Shown here piece after piece: positions 38,086-50,005 of a stretch of 64,000 nt of DNA. This stretch comes from Berghia stephanieae. Its lineage: Eukaryota > Mollusca > Gastropoda > Nudibranchia > Aeolidiidae. Positions within the stretch are counted from its first letter, which is position 1; each line of letters begins with the position of its first letter. Under the pieces are notes generated by a model that did no database searches, was not told the DNA's origin, and saw only the letters and a list, made by a program, of their open reading frames with translations. Both the position numbers and the translations under genes were made by a program. The stretch spans positions 2,710,404 through 2,774,403 of the forward strand of contig CM067450.1 in assembly GCA_034508935.3 (NCBI GenBank), read 5' to 3'.

Positions 38086-39027
38086 CGGATAACAAGCAAT
38101 CAATCTAATAAGGCTTTATCAAATTCATATCACATCTTCCAGCAACAACTAGAAGTTCTTTAATCCAAGAGGAAAGCTGATAACAAGGTCAAGGTCTTTC
38201 TGGTTTGGTTGTTCTCTTTACGGTAGTTTTGTCGCTTTTCGGTTCTTTCAATTTTTCCTGATTGATTTTTAAGTCAATATTTTCAAATACATGAGCAAAC
38301 ACTTCTAAAAGGTGGAAAAGCAACAAGCAATTTCTTTCAAAAGCAATGGTCATATCACTTACAAGTCCCTTCGGATCACCGTTTAAAATTAAGCAAATTG
38401 GTTCGCTATTATTAGGTACATTAGAACATATTGACACTGATAACAGTACACGCTCAGCATTCCATACTTGTATTTTACAATCACCAGGCAGTTTTGTCTT
38501 GTCAAAGTAGGCCTCATAGTCAAACGTAGCTCGATAGGGTGAATACCTTAAAATGATTCGCTACGACTATTTCCTCATCTTCCAAGGCCTCCAAAACAGT
38601 TGGTTTTAGCTGAAAGTTTCCACCGTCATAATCTAATTTTACTTGAACATCACAAGTTGCTTCTTGTTTGTCTGTTTGACTGCAGGACTTCCACATTTTA
38701 TTGCATCTTTGACAAGAAAATGATCTACTGTAGCTGGAAAAATCTTTAATGAAACTGAGATGATTTTCAAACAAATTGACATTCATCGTCATTTGATATT
38801 TGGCGACCGCTCTTCTTATTAAAATACATGTTTCGTTTTCATTCTAAATATCGTATTTTTCTTCCAATAGGATTTTTAGAGTATACATTTGTTTATGTTA
38901 TAGGGGTTTAGAGAGTACACATTCATTTATGTTATAGGGTTTTAGAGAGTACACATTTATGTTTATGTAAAAAACGTCTTCATTAAAAAATGGTTCCTGA
39001 AGTGACACCCTGGAAACGCATCTGTTT

Positions 39028-39835
39028 TCATGTTTGGGTCGACATAAGTTGGAATAAGGCTGTTCTTGCTGTAGCTAATCGGTGGGTATTTTCTCCTCGA
39101 ACAAGAGGGAGACAGCAAGAAAGGCAAAAGTTGTCTGTGTCAGGAGTACTAGTATTCTCGTCCTTTTGAAGAGCAACCAGACTGCGATTAATAGAATTTA
39201 CGGTGGTAGGTTGACAGTAGAGCCGATAGGAAAATCCTAATAAATGGGAAAAAATAGTAATATTTGACCACCACAAGTAGAGATCAGGTTGACAAAAAGG
39301 CAACATTTGTTATCATTTCACCAATCCGTCTGGAATTTGGACGTTGCTTTTGAGTCCAATCTAAAACGTCAACATTTTTAATGATGTCCAAAAACTCTTC
39401 TCAAGATGGTCTATCTCAAACAAAATGTGGTTCCATCAAAACACCGCTGTTGTTCTAATTTGGATGGAAATATCGGAGTTCTCCACATATCTTGTCTCTT
39501 AGATTAGAGCCATAAGCAATATCGATCTTGAAAGTGGTTTGTTGTGTTTTGAATACTTCGTGAATTAAATTTTCTTCAAGATCTATTGTGGAATTGGAGA
39601 GTAAACGGAAGTTAAGATAATCTTGAACTTTACGTTTAGATGTGTAGCATCTTGTTCATATTGATGGCCAATTGTCTATAAGACATTGTTGAACACCGGT
39701 TCAATAGCTGGAATCACATCAGATTATAGTTCTTTTATTTGGTTGTTTAGTTCTTTCTCTTTTATTAGGAGGTTCACTCCGTGTTGCTTGACTTTCGTTA
39801 AGAAGGTGTTTTGGATGTTGACGGCCCGTTGTCTT
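39028..39835 (-). other. Unassigned minus-strand coding-like stretch beside the Polinton remnant
   Basis: Fragments such as NFCLSCCLPLVRGENTHRLA (39.1 kb) look like parts of a protein with paired cysteines, but no family was recognised. It could be part of the Polinton remnant or of another decayed element. Confidence 0.3.
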
Positions 39836-39837
39836 GA

Positions 39838-40075
39838 ATTGGGAATGAGATTAGCAGAAGAGTAGCATCCCTTGATTGGACGTCACCTTACAGAGAGAAC
39901 ATCAACATGGTTTTGCGCATGCGTCTCTCTTGTCCTTGCTTTCGGTGAAGTGTCTCCGGAAGAGAGGACTAGAGACGCATGCGCACAACCAACATGATGT
40001 TCTCTCTCTAATAACTTTACCACCGGTGACGTCCAATCAAGGCACGCTACTCTTCCGCTAATATCATTCCCTATT
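39838..40075. repeat. Long palindrome with promoter-like motifs
   Basis: Left arm gggaatgagattagcagaag, agtagcatcccttgattgg, acgtcacc, agagagaacatc, tgcgcatgcgtctctc; right arm gagacgcatgcgcac, gatgttctctctct, ggtgacgtccaatcaaggca, ctactcttccgctaat, attcccta. The arms are about 90-100 bp with few mismatches, around a 40-base centre. Each arm carries a CCAAT-type, a TGACGTC/CRE-type and a GCGCATGCG/NRF1-type word. Confidence 0.8.
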
Positions 40076-41215
40076 GAAGGGGTGTGAATAGTCATACATG
40101 GTTTTTGGTGACGTAGAATGGTAATTGAAATTTTCTACAGGTCTTGGAAGATATTTTTCTTTAATTTATGTTGCAATATTTTTTTGTCAAATTGATTCAA
40201 TTATTCACTTGTGTGCTTTTACATTCATCGCGTTTTGGTTGTGTCAGATTTGAAATTTTGTCAGGATAGTTGATTGCAGACAAGTGTGTATGGTGGAATA
40301 AGATGGAAGGAGTGAAGGCGTGGGGTGGATGGGGGAGAGAGAGAGAGAGAAATAGAGAGAGAGGGGGGGGGGCGAGTTTAATGAGTAGAGAATTTGTGTA
40401 TTAATTTTATTGCTGTTTAATTGACTATTGTTTTCTGTTGATGTCAAAATGTGTCAGACTGAAGTCAAAGGGAGTTTTTGTTAATTTATAATTGATATGT
40501 GATCTGGTTTTTTGGTACAAATTGATTGTTTTTTGACCTACTTAGAACGTTTAAAAGTTGTAGGAGAAATTAAATAAATTAATATGACTGAAGCAAAAGA
40601 AAAAAAGCATCTTATTTGGCTTTGGACAAAATGTGTGAACACGTGGTGTGTCACCTTTGGGATTTCTTTCCAGGAAAGGGCTATTGGAGTTTTTTAACTA
40701 ACCCAGTTTCCATCGTAGGTAGCCTTATATTTACATATTTTTTAAAAAAACACACTCAAAAAAAGAAGAATATTGATGCCCAGCTTTCATTGCACCTTAA
40801 CGTATGTGCTGCTCAAGTAACAAGAGGATTATAATATAGGTATGTAATAAGGAAGGTTTAAGTTCTATAATTGAATTCATGTCAGGTTTTGTTGGGGGGT
40901 TTTTTCGCTTTTTTGGGGGGGAGGGTTTGTTTTGTTTTTTTAATTCTGTGTTTATGTGAAAAGGATGCAACAATTCTAAAAAAAAAAGAGTTTTCATTTT
41001 ATTAGAACTATACTGTTGCAATTAGGTGTATATTTCTTGAATCATATAATGTATTGTACAGACCTTCTCACGTGGCTTTTCATGTTCTTTGAATGTTCAT
41101 GTTTGAAATAAATTGATTGAAAGTCACAATAAATTCAGATATCATTTTTAGAAACGAGTTGGGTTTTTTTGTCATTTTATTCTCTCCTTCTTCATCATTT
41201 GGTCTCGTCAATCTA
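40076..41215. other. No gene recognised
   Basis: AT-rich; contains a short GA/G-rich tract at 40333-40372. An AT-rich 3'-UTR-like stretch with AATAAA-type words is at 40570 and 41108. No supported exon. Confidence 0.35.
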
Positions 41216-41219
41216 AAAA

Positions 41220-42130
41220 AAAACAAACTGCTGGGTGGGGTTCCTGACCTCCAGGGAGGTACATACTGCGTCTTCTATCCCCTTATATCTGTTTTTCAAC
41301 ATGCTTTCTGTCTTTGTCTTGGAATGAGATTACTTGGTTTTGTCCTGGCCCTGGCTGGGAGGGAAACAGTCAAATGCATAGTCATTGTTTTGGGAGATGA
41401 TATTTTTTTTCCTTGTAAATCATCTCTCTGTTATGTATTATTATATTTGTTATTTTAAATGTATAATGTAACCATTTGAGTGTATTCCTCTTTGTTGGAT
41501 TTTGTGCTCGTGTCCGGATGAGACTTATTGGTCTGGGTGGGGATCCTGACCTCCCATAGTGGGCAGGGGGGTACATACTGTGTCTTCTATCCCCTTATAT
41601 CTGTTTTCCAACATGCTTTCTGTCTTTGTCTTGGCATGAGATTACTTGGTTTTGTCCTGGCCCTGGCCGGAGTCCTAGCTGGGAGGGAAACAGTCAAATG
41701 CATAGTTATTGTTTTGGGAGATGATATTTTTTTCCTTGTAAATCATCTCTCTGTAATGTATTTTTTGTTATTTTTAATGTATAATGTAGGCATTTGAGTG
41801 TATCCCTCTTTGTTGGATTTTGTGCTTGTGTCTGGATGAGACTTATAGGTGATCTCAAACTAGGTACATTGGTGGTATGTATGCTCTTGGAATCTACATC
41901 TGATCCCTATTTGTTCCCAGTTCCCCTATGTCTTACTTTTTCTTGGGTGCTTTAATTGTAATTGTAGAACTTTTTACTATCCCATTTTCTTCCTTTATAC
42001 TGGCGCTGATATAACCTAAATGTGTTGCAAGCGCCGTAAAACCCTTAAAAACAAAAACAGACTTATTGGTGATCTCAAACTAAGTACATAGGTGGTATGC
42101 TCTTGGAATCTACATCTGATCCCTATTTCG
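41220..42130 (+). repeat. Three serial LINE-like 3' end repeats
   Basis: A first copy (41229-41525) is interrupted or truncated before a second begins (41530, gggtggggatcctgacctcc) and runs to the hairpin end at about 42003-42060. A short third piece (cttattggtgatctcaaact, gctcttggaatctacatctg) follows. All are in the same orientation. Confidence 0.75.
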
Positions 42131-42597
42131 CGGGTCTAGAGGCATATTATTGTAACTGCAAACTTCCTGTTTTGAGAAAATTAACTTTGAATGTTTAGCT
42201 GTTCTTGTAAAATCAGAGATGAAAGGGTGGCAATAGATTGCCCATCAAATTGATAAATGAGAGGACTAAAAATGATTTAAAACCATGACTAACATGATTA
42301 TGCAAGAAGTATAGCTTTTATCATGATTATAATCACTTACAATAATTTGCCTCTCAACATGTCATAGTGGGATGTTATGAACCTACCACTTACAATAATT
42401 TTGTCATTAACCCAACAAAGTGTCACACAACATCAACAACAAGCCAAAAAAAATGATAACAAGTAAGTTCAATTACAATTTATAATAAATTTATTCAGTT
42501 CTGGATAAAAAAAAAAATAATGTCAGATTATTTCAATGAAATGTACATTGAAGGTAAGACTGGCAAACCATGTAAGTCGCTTTCAACTCAGAGGCCT

Positions 42598-42812
42598 AAC
42601 CCTTTCGCGGCTAGGCTGTATTTACGTCAAACACCATTCGATCCTCTACAGTTTTCATCTAGAGATTAGTCCCTGTGATAAGCTTCGAGTGATCGAGCGC
42701 GCATCACAAGGACTAAATCTCTGGATGAAAACTGCAAAAGTCGGTTATAAATCGACAAAAATAAGTTGAATGTCGGTTCGGTCGAAAGCTAACCTAGCCG
42801 TGAAACAGTTAA
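42598..42812 (+). mobile_element. MITE family C (CCYTTTCRCGGCTAGG termini)
   Basis: Left end ccctttcgcggctaggctgt and right end aacctagccgtgaaacag are inverted repeats, with inner arms ttttcatctagagattagtc and ggactaaatctctggatgaa also inverted. The right end is followed by TTAA; the left neighbour is CTAA. A right-end fragment of the same family is at about 48265-48320. Confidence 0.75.
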
Positions 42813-45254
42813 AACTTTTGACATTTAAAAGAATCTTATTAAAATTAGCATTGAGTACTATTAAAACAATAACAAAAAACATGTCAAAAAGACTAAGGTG
42901 AAGGTAATTGGAAAGGGTGCAATGCATGGAAGTCTTCTTCTGAGGTCCCGAGTCTGATTACTTCGGTGGACATAATATTATGAACATTTCTATTTACTAT
43001 TCGCAAAGATGAGTTATGATGTAGTAAAATATATCTACAAAATAAGAAATGCAAGCAATTCTGAAATATTAATAATTAGAATATTAATGAGGACACTTTA
43101 GAGCGCATTCTCCAACAATATGGGCTCTTTGCGCTTAACACGGCATGAACATAAACGCAACCAGGTAAAAAAACATTTTGTACATATTATTATCAAACAT
43201 ACAGAGGAAAAAAAATGATATGGTGGTAAATTACAACTGAGATAATTGAATGATACCTTTCACAATCCTAAACCTCCAAATCTGAGATTGTTATACCTGG
43301 GCAGAAAATGAATGTTAAATGATAATCAACAAGATGAAGCGGGCAGAACAGAAATTAATACAGATTCAGATAAAAATAGAAATGATATGCCACTCAAATT
43401 GAATGCAGTAATTTTAGACGGCATATACTGTAATGAATAGCAAGGAAATCTCACTAGATTTATAGTTTTTTATTGCAATGAGTTGTAATACAATCTACAG
43501 TCTTCGGGCATGTAATCACATAAGCGTAAAATGTCCCTCTTCTTATCAGCATCAATTCCGCATGGTCCACCATAGGCAGGAGACACGGTAGCAATGCGGA
43601 ATGTGGCCTGGGTATGGCCTCGTTTTAAAAATGATTTTAATTGCCGATCGCCTCCAATCTCTTCAGAAAAAAAAAACATTTACATTACCATTATCAATTT
43701 TTTCATAAATAATATGATGAACTTGCTGAATACCCGCAAAGGCTGATGATTTCATATGCTCAGAATTCAAATTTCCAAAATCTTTTATAACAATGTGGAC
43801 AGGGACGGCTGGTAATAATGGGCAGGGTGGGCAAATACCAGCCTGTTTTTTCAAGTTATATGCTGTATTACCAGGTCCGAAATAATCAAATTTAAATTAG
43901 ATAATTTCAAAAGTTACTACTTAAACTTTATACTTCGTACTGAAATCAATTTGTGTGTATTTTTAATAGATTGCGAATCACCATGCATCCCGTAATGCAT
44001 AAACCAGGATACGCTCCTGTTCTTTTTTATCACCCCCCCCCCCCCCCCCCCCAGCGACTCCACTCCGCCCACATCGTCATCTCATCGTTACGTCGCCTGA
44101 CGGTGACCGATTTTTGCTGTCTGGCCTCTCTAGTACTAGGTCGGGCTAATTCAAATGAGCCCACCTTATTAACCAGTGAAAACTAAATAGAGATTTTGGC
44201 AAACGAACTTTTTCTTATTTATTGCCTTACTTGTGCTGGTACCATTGATGTAATGACTTTGGGAAGGTTCCAGTATTGAATTACATTTATTAATTTACTA
44301 ATTTTATATCAATTTCGTATTAATTTGTGTTGTTTTTATATATTTGTTTATCCATTTAAACTTTTCTTTTTTTCTCGTTTTCTTTAGTGCTTCTCAAAAC
44401 TCATTTATTTAAATTGTTTTCTTATTTGTTTTTTGTTGTTGTTGTTGTTGTTGTTTTGGGGTTTTTTTGGTTTTGTTTTTTAACAAATTAATTTGTTAGT
44501 TCTTTTTTTTTTAATTCTTAAAGTAATTACCGCTGTATTTTTATTGCCAGACAAAATAATTTTGCAAAACAATGTAATTTTCTATTATATTCCGTCTAAT
44601 AAAACAAAACACTTTTATTCAAAAGTCACGACTAAATAAATATATAAAATACAGCCACCATTTTGGTTTTCTCAACAATTGAATTAGTATACGAGAAATA
44701 CTCTTCTGAGAAAAGAGAGAGTTGAATTCTAAGTTATAGAGGAAATACGGAAGGGTGGGCAGATTCCGTACTTGCCCGTCCTGAAGCTAATACATACATA
44801 AGATAGTTCGCGATGAAGAGGCGGGAAGCTCGGGGTTGGTTGGGTGAGGAGTAAAGATAACACGGTCGTTATTGTTATAGTCTAACGAATGCATGAGGAG
44901 AAATTGGTAACATTATTTTGTCTTAATTGTATTGTATGAAGTATTGGCGAAAGCCTAAGATTAAATAAACTGTGTTTTTGTTGGTCTTCTTTTGACTATG
45001 GAACTGATACTGGTACTTGTCATAGCAGACCTGCCTACTTGAAATAGGAAAATAAAAATCGTAGTTTTCAGGGCTAATAAAATCGTAGATATTTTAACTA
45101 CCCTTTAAAAAAATGACCGGAATTTCGTCTGTTTTGATAGATATCAAATTTTTAGAAACGAGAAAAAATGATTGGAAACGTAATAATGATGGTGATGGTG
45201 GTAGTGATAGTGGTAGCGGTGGTGGTAGTAGTAATGATGGTGGTGGTAGTAATG

Positions 45255-45296
45255 ATGATGGTAATATTATTATTGTTATTATTATTATTATCATCA

Positions 45297-45339
<43 letters not shown>

Positions 45340-45359
45340 CATCATCATTATTATTGTTA

Positions 45360-45445
<86 letters not shown>

Positions 45446-45455
45446 GTACGTATTG
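45255..45455 (+). repeat. (ATT)n/(ATC)n microsatellite
   Basis: About 200 bases of ATT with ATC blocks, preceded by GGT/GAT-type triplets at 45190-45255. Long poly-Ile frames are artefacts. Confidence 0.96.
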
Positions 45456-45654
45456 GTGGTATTACTATTGTTGTATTTTTTGTGGTTATTAATGGTATCA
45501 GTTTATTGTTTGGTTCCATTTACCATTTTTTTCCACTTTCATGTATGTGGTCATCAAATTGTATGGTTTATTGTCGAAAGCCTAAGATTGAATAAGCTTT
45601 GTAATATTGTAATATCGTATGGTAACCATCATTGTCGACGACATCGTCGTTGTC

Positions 45655-45669
45655 ATCATAATCATCATT

Positions 45670-45720
<51 letters not shown>

Positions 45721-45735
45721 TTCATCATTAACAAC
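45655..45735 (+). repeat. (CAT)n microsatellite
   Basis: About 75 bases of CAT/ATC, followed by AAC triplets. Confidence 0.96.
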
Positions 45736-46378
45736 AACAACAACAATATTAACAACAAGTACTACAATAGCAATAAAAACAATATCAACATCATCATAAA
45801 ATTTCAGTCATCGTCTCCACAAATATCATTCTAACCAACAGCACCACCAAAACCACTACCATAATTACATCCTCCTCCACCACCACCACCACCGCTACCA
45901 CTATTCCAACCACTACCACCACCGGCACAATCATTCTAATCATCAAGACAGCAGTGAAATGCAATTTGAGCTCTGAATGAAACTCGAGTCATATCTCTGT
46001 TGTTGCTTCTCGATTAAAACTTTAAGGTTACCACATACTACTGAAAACCAGTAATGTAACCGAAATATTAATCTCACCGTTGAGGGATTAAAGCAAATCT
46101 TTAATTTTTCGAGTGAACGAAATGGATTTGTATTGTCAAGGTATTGTCGCATTATGTCTCGTCGCTTTATTTTTTAGTTGTATTCTCTTTCGTGATTCAT
46201 TTTTGATTACGTTTGGAATAATTAAAATCTACTGGTATTGTCATTTCATTATGAATGTGATTATTTGTGGTTGAAATATTATTTATTAAAGGTGAAAAAA
46301 AATAATAATTAAAAAAAAAAATTAAAAAATAAATAAATAAATAAATAACTTTAAAAAAAATAAAAAGATACATTAAAA

Positions 46379-46384
<6 letters not shown>

Positions 46385-46450
<66 letters not shown>
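46385..46450. repeat. (TA)n microsatellite
   Basis: About 65 bases of pure AT inside the hAT-like element near its right end. Confidence 0.97.
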
Positions 46451-46452
<2 letters not shown>

Positions 46453-48062
46453 CCTAATCATCTTTGCCCCACCACTGTAAATAGGCTAGAACCGCCACTG
46501 AATGTGGACATTGTAAGACTTTGAGTGGTGAGCTTGTCTCATGTGTTGATGGAAGCCAGAAGGGAGATATACATCTGTCTTCGAATAATGATTCTGAATT
46601 GTCGAACGCATACTGTCACATTCATTTTTTGAATGTCCACTTTCAAAAAATTTCTGTTCAATTTTAGTGATTGATGAGCTGCATGACAGAAATTTACACA
46701 CAGCTGCAATCATAATCCTGTTTCTGTTCTGTCCACCACAACAGTCACTATAAAAAACAACATGATTTGCACCTTCATTATCTTTTTCTATCAACCACAT
46801 TGATACACATGATGCTATGTCATTTGAAATCCTGTTACATTCATTTTCTGTCCAAGTATAACAATCTCCCTGCAGACTTTGGAGGTTTAGGATTGTGAAA
46901 TTGTATATATTCAATTTTCTTAAATAATATGCACTCGAAATGCTCAACTTTGGACAAGAAATAACTTGCTGTAAATCAAACGCAGCTACAACTGTTGATT
47001 GATCTAACTTGTCTACATTTTTATTTTCCCTTGCTTGAAATTTTCTGCGCAGGTGGGCTTCTTGGTCCCGTTTTTCTTCCTCAGTTGGCGACTTTTGTTT
47101 GTACTTTGTACATGTATCACATGTATCCTTACTTGGGTGGTGAAAGGACAAGTTATAATTATTATTAAAAATTTCTCTGTACTTATGTTCTGATACACAA
47201 AAGTCATTACCCTGTTGTTGGCAATACAGCCGGTACATTTGTCTAATGTTTAGTGTTGCATCCAAATATTCCTTTTGGGTGTCAGCACGGCAATAGTGAC
47301 TTTCTACTTTATGAAATGATCTAATGTGGGCGTGAACCACATCAATCTTGTCCTGGGGAATTTTATTTTTTGGTGCAGGCTTCGGTTTTGGCTGCACAAC
47401 ATTACAAACAGACTGCTTTAAATTGTACAACACCATAATATCAGACACATCAAGAGTGGACAAAAACATTTTTTTACAAACCTGAATGGAAGCACCACCT
47501 AAAGGTAACATATACAATAAAGTTTTCTTCCGCTTGTCTGAGCTTCCTACTGATCTTTTTTTTTCCAATCTCATTAACATGGGACACTACAAAATCTCTT
47601 CGTCCCTGTTTACTGTTCATTCCCCAAAATGAGTCGAAGATTTTTTGTCCCTTTTCGTCCGAAAAGATTTTTGTGCACCTTCTTTGGCATTCTTCCCTGC
47701 AAGGTGGTTTTAAAGATCGTTTGCTTACTTCTCCTTTGTATAGCTTTTTCTTTCCGGAATTGTGATCTTTTGAATGCGCTTTTCTTTTCCAGTCTTGTTC
47801 ATTTCTTTTGCGCTTTCTTGTTAGCTGTTTTGGGGTTGTTGCATCAGTTGTGAAATTGAGGGGTGAAGGTGGGAGAGGAAAAGTAAAATCGTCATTATCG
47901 GGGAGAGGTGGCAATGGTGAAGGTGGAGGAGGGAGTGGAAAATCTTCACTATCTGAAAGGGGAGGTAATGGAGACGGTGCTGGAGGCAGAGGCAATTCAT
48001 TTTCCAATTCTGGCGCATTCTGTTGCTGATTCACTGTTTCAGGCATGTCAGTTGATGGTAAG

Positions 48063-49456
48063 TCTGAAATAGAAAAAAAAAACATTGGGGAACAATTATA
48101 TTACCCAGACAATGAAGATATGAGTATGATTGATAAACAACTTACATTTCCTATGTTCAGTATTGTTGCTGTCATTCTGCAAACATGGTAAGTTTCAAAC
48201 CACAAGATAAAAACATGAGGACAACTAATGGGAACCCTTTCAATTTATGAAAAGAAAAGTAACAAACAATAGGTTTGATTTCGGTTCAGTTAGATTCTAA
48301 CCTAGCCGTGAAAAGGTTAAATAATAACTACCTGCAATTTCGCATTCCATGGAGAGGGGAGGTAATGGAGCCGTTGTTGGAGGTAGAAGCAGCTCTTCAA
48401 TAAATTCATTTTCCAATTCTGGTGGATTCTGTTGCTGATTCACTGTTTCAGGCATGTCAGTTGATGGTAAGTCTGAAATAGAAAAAAAACATTGGGGAAC
48501 AATTATATTACTCAGACAATGAAGATACAGTCCACTCTGGATAATTGCAACTTGGTTTAATCGCAATTTTCGGTTAATCGCAACATTTCCCAAGAAACGG
48601 AATTAATTCTATATAGAAGTCACTGGTTAATTGCAACAAACTTTGGTTAATCGCAACAAATTTTTGCCCTCAAAAGTGGTAAATTCAAGAAATCAATCAA
48701 ACAAAATATCATGATTTCATCGTGGAAGAAATCGTGACATGTTGAATAATTGAGAGTAAGCAGGATTAAATGCTACAGTAGTTTGTCACCACTCTGTAGG
48801 AGATAAAGAGGGCGGGGCTTTACAACATGGGTTTGTAATGTCATCTGTGACCATTAAATAGGAGGTGAGGGGGCTGTGCATAGTTTTGACAAAAGGTAGA
48901 CAATGACAGGTGTAAAGAGAGACTGAGCGATATCCTTTGTTATGGGATTGACATCTGTGCATTGTGACCAACGAGTTTGGTGAAAGCTTATTGGCTCTCA
49001 CCAGGGCTAATCGCTTTGAGTCTTACAAATATTGAGAACAAAAGAGTGAAAGTGAATCAAATCAGAATAAAAGATGGCAACTTGCATCAAAGCTGCTTTT
49101 GCTTGTCAAAATCTATACAGGACTGTCATATGGTTTTTATTTCAATCATATTGCTCAGTCTGTGGACACTGTTTACAACTAGTACGAGATAACCATATAT
49201 GTGTAAAATGTTGCAACAGGGTATTGGAAACTCATCTTCTGTTAATTGCAACTTCGGTTAATCGCAACATTTTCGTGGATCCCAAGGTGTTGCGATTAAC
49301 CGGAGTGGACTGTAAACTTACATTTCTTATGTTCAGTATTGTTGCTGTCATTCAGCTAATATGGTAACTTTCAAATCACAAGATAAAACTTGAGGACAAC
49401 TAATGGGAACCCTTTCAATTTATGAAAAGAAAAGTAACAAACTTATCATAATTACC
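48063..49456 (-). repeat. Tandem exon-intron duplication in the transposase-like gene
   Basis: The stretch from the exon starting DLPSTDMPETVNQQQN back through its upstream intron is present twice. Matching words are gttcagtattgttgctgtca, gaggacaactaatgggaacc and ctttcaatttatgaaaagaa at 48145-48260 and 49328-49440. Exon b (141 nt) and the starts and ends of exons a and c share phase 1, so the extra exon keeps the frame. Confidence 0.85.
48528..49312. mobile_element. pogo/Tigger-like element, 785 bp, non-coding
   Basis: Terminal inverted repeats: left CAGTCCACTCTGGATAATTG, right (inverted) CAGTCCACTCCGGTTAATCG, with inner repeats of ggttaatcgcaaca. It is flanked by TA on both sides (48526-48527, 49313-49314). 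The matching intron duplicate at about 48110-48150 lacks it and shows the empty site. A reading frame of up to 97 codons inside has no known domain, though CGHCLQ and CVKCC pairs are visible. Confidence 0.88.
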
Positions 49457-49534
49457 TGTATCTTCACATTCCATGGAGATAGTTCCAGTTCCAGGCGAGC
49501 TTTGATCCTTATCGGGACAAGGCGGTGGAGACAA

Positions 49535-49690
49535 CGAATGGATAGTCTCCCCTTTGTCTTACTTTTTCTTGAGTGCTTTAATTGTAATTCTAGAACTTTT
49601 TACTGTCCCATTTTCTTCCTTTTTACTGGCGCTGATATAACCTGAATGTGTTGCAATCGCCGTAAAACCTTTAAAAACAAAAACATAAAA
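49535..49690 (+). repeat. LINE-like 3' end repeat, short copy
   Basis: ctcccctttgtcttactttt, tgctttaattgtaattctag, ttactggcgctgatataacc, tgcaatcgccgtaaaacc. It begins just upstream (on the gene's strand) of exon c of the transposase-like gene and may have replaced the start of that exon. Confidence 0.75.
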
Positions 49691-49754
49691 AATCTCTATA
49701 AAGTGTCTTTAGGTTTAAGTTTGAATGTAAATTACCTGAAATAGATCAACAGTG

Positions 49755-50005
49755 GTGGGGGGGGGGGGGGGGTCATTCAGTGCGGCTTTGTGGTCTTGTG
49801 GTATGACACTGGCTTCTGGATCGGAAGGTTCTGGAATCGACGTCTGTTCTCTATTTGAACCAATTCCCCTTTGCCTGCCTTATTCTTGGGTGCTTCAATT
49901 GTAATTCTAGAACTTTTTACTATCCTGTTTTCTTCCTTTTTACTGGCGCTAATATGACCTTAATGTGTTGCAAGCGCCGTAAAACCCTTAAAAACAAAAA
50001 CAATA
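49755..50005 (+). repeat. G-run, SINE family 1 head and LINE-like 3' end repeat
   Basis: A run of about 17 G is at 49756-49772. A family 1 SINE head (tgcggctttgtggtcttgtg, gtatgacactggcttctgga) runs to about 49840, and then a LINE-like end from 49852 (tctatttgaaccaattcccc) to gcaagcgccgtaaaaccctt. Confidence 0.7.

Larger units (their letters stand above)
34760..38792 (-). pseudogene. Polinton DNA polymerase B, broken remnant
   Basis: Fragments in family order: SFSCQRCNKMWKSC (38.7 kb), a middle region at 37.4-38.4 kb, FPYEWMENLARLDELALPPH (37.8 kb), MWYNKRDVKPF (37.7 kb), and the polymerase motif region GYFVYQYAKIGMLQFYYDS with EMDTDSVYLA (35.2 kb). These match the protein-primed family B polymerases of Polintons. 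The remnant has many breaks and includes a duplicated ATPase-type segment in its middle. Confidence 0.8.
43800..46500. mobile_element. hAT-like non-autonomous element (2.7 kb) in the transposase-like gene
   Basis: It starts CAGGGACGGCTGGT and ends CTAGAACCGCCACTG, whose reverse complement is CAGTGGCGGTTCTAG. It is flanked by the 8-bp duplicate AATGTGGA (43792-43799 and 46501-46508). CAGNG(G/A)CGG termini and 8-bp targets are hAT features. The interior has no transposase; it holds a C-run at 44032-44052, ATT/ATC microsatellites at 45260-45450 and 45650-45730, and a TA tract at 46385-46450. Reading on both sides shows that the host coding sequence would be continuous with one target copy removed. 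Confidence 0.85.
43470..49520 (-). pseudogene. Transposase-like (DDE-pattern) gene with duplicated exons, split by a hAT-like insertion
   Basis: Minus-strand gene of a TE-derived family common in invertebrates. Exons: c (ends 49456, ...SMECEDT), b (48472-48332), and a large exon from 48063. The N-terminal part is Pro/Ser/Asp-rich (DLPSTDMPETVNQQQN, LPPLPDNDDF), followed by a basic stretch RKRKRNEQDWKRK and a Cys-rich region. The core has VVAAFDLQQ, HVVFYSDCCGGQNRN and GHSKNECDSM, a D-D-E/D RNase-H-like pattern; a paired HPSKDTCDTCTKY precedes it. Coding resumes at about 43791 (IVIKDFGNLNSEHM, GIQQVHHIIYEK) and ends GGPCGIDADKKRDILRLCDY...SLQ at 43470, where the stop overlaps AATAAA. The 2.7-kb insertion and frame changes at an A-run (about 47556) and a T-run (about 43665) make it non-functional as read. 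It may fall in Pfam DUF7869; I am not sure. Confidence 0.75.
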
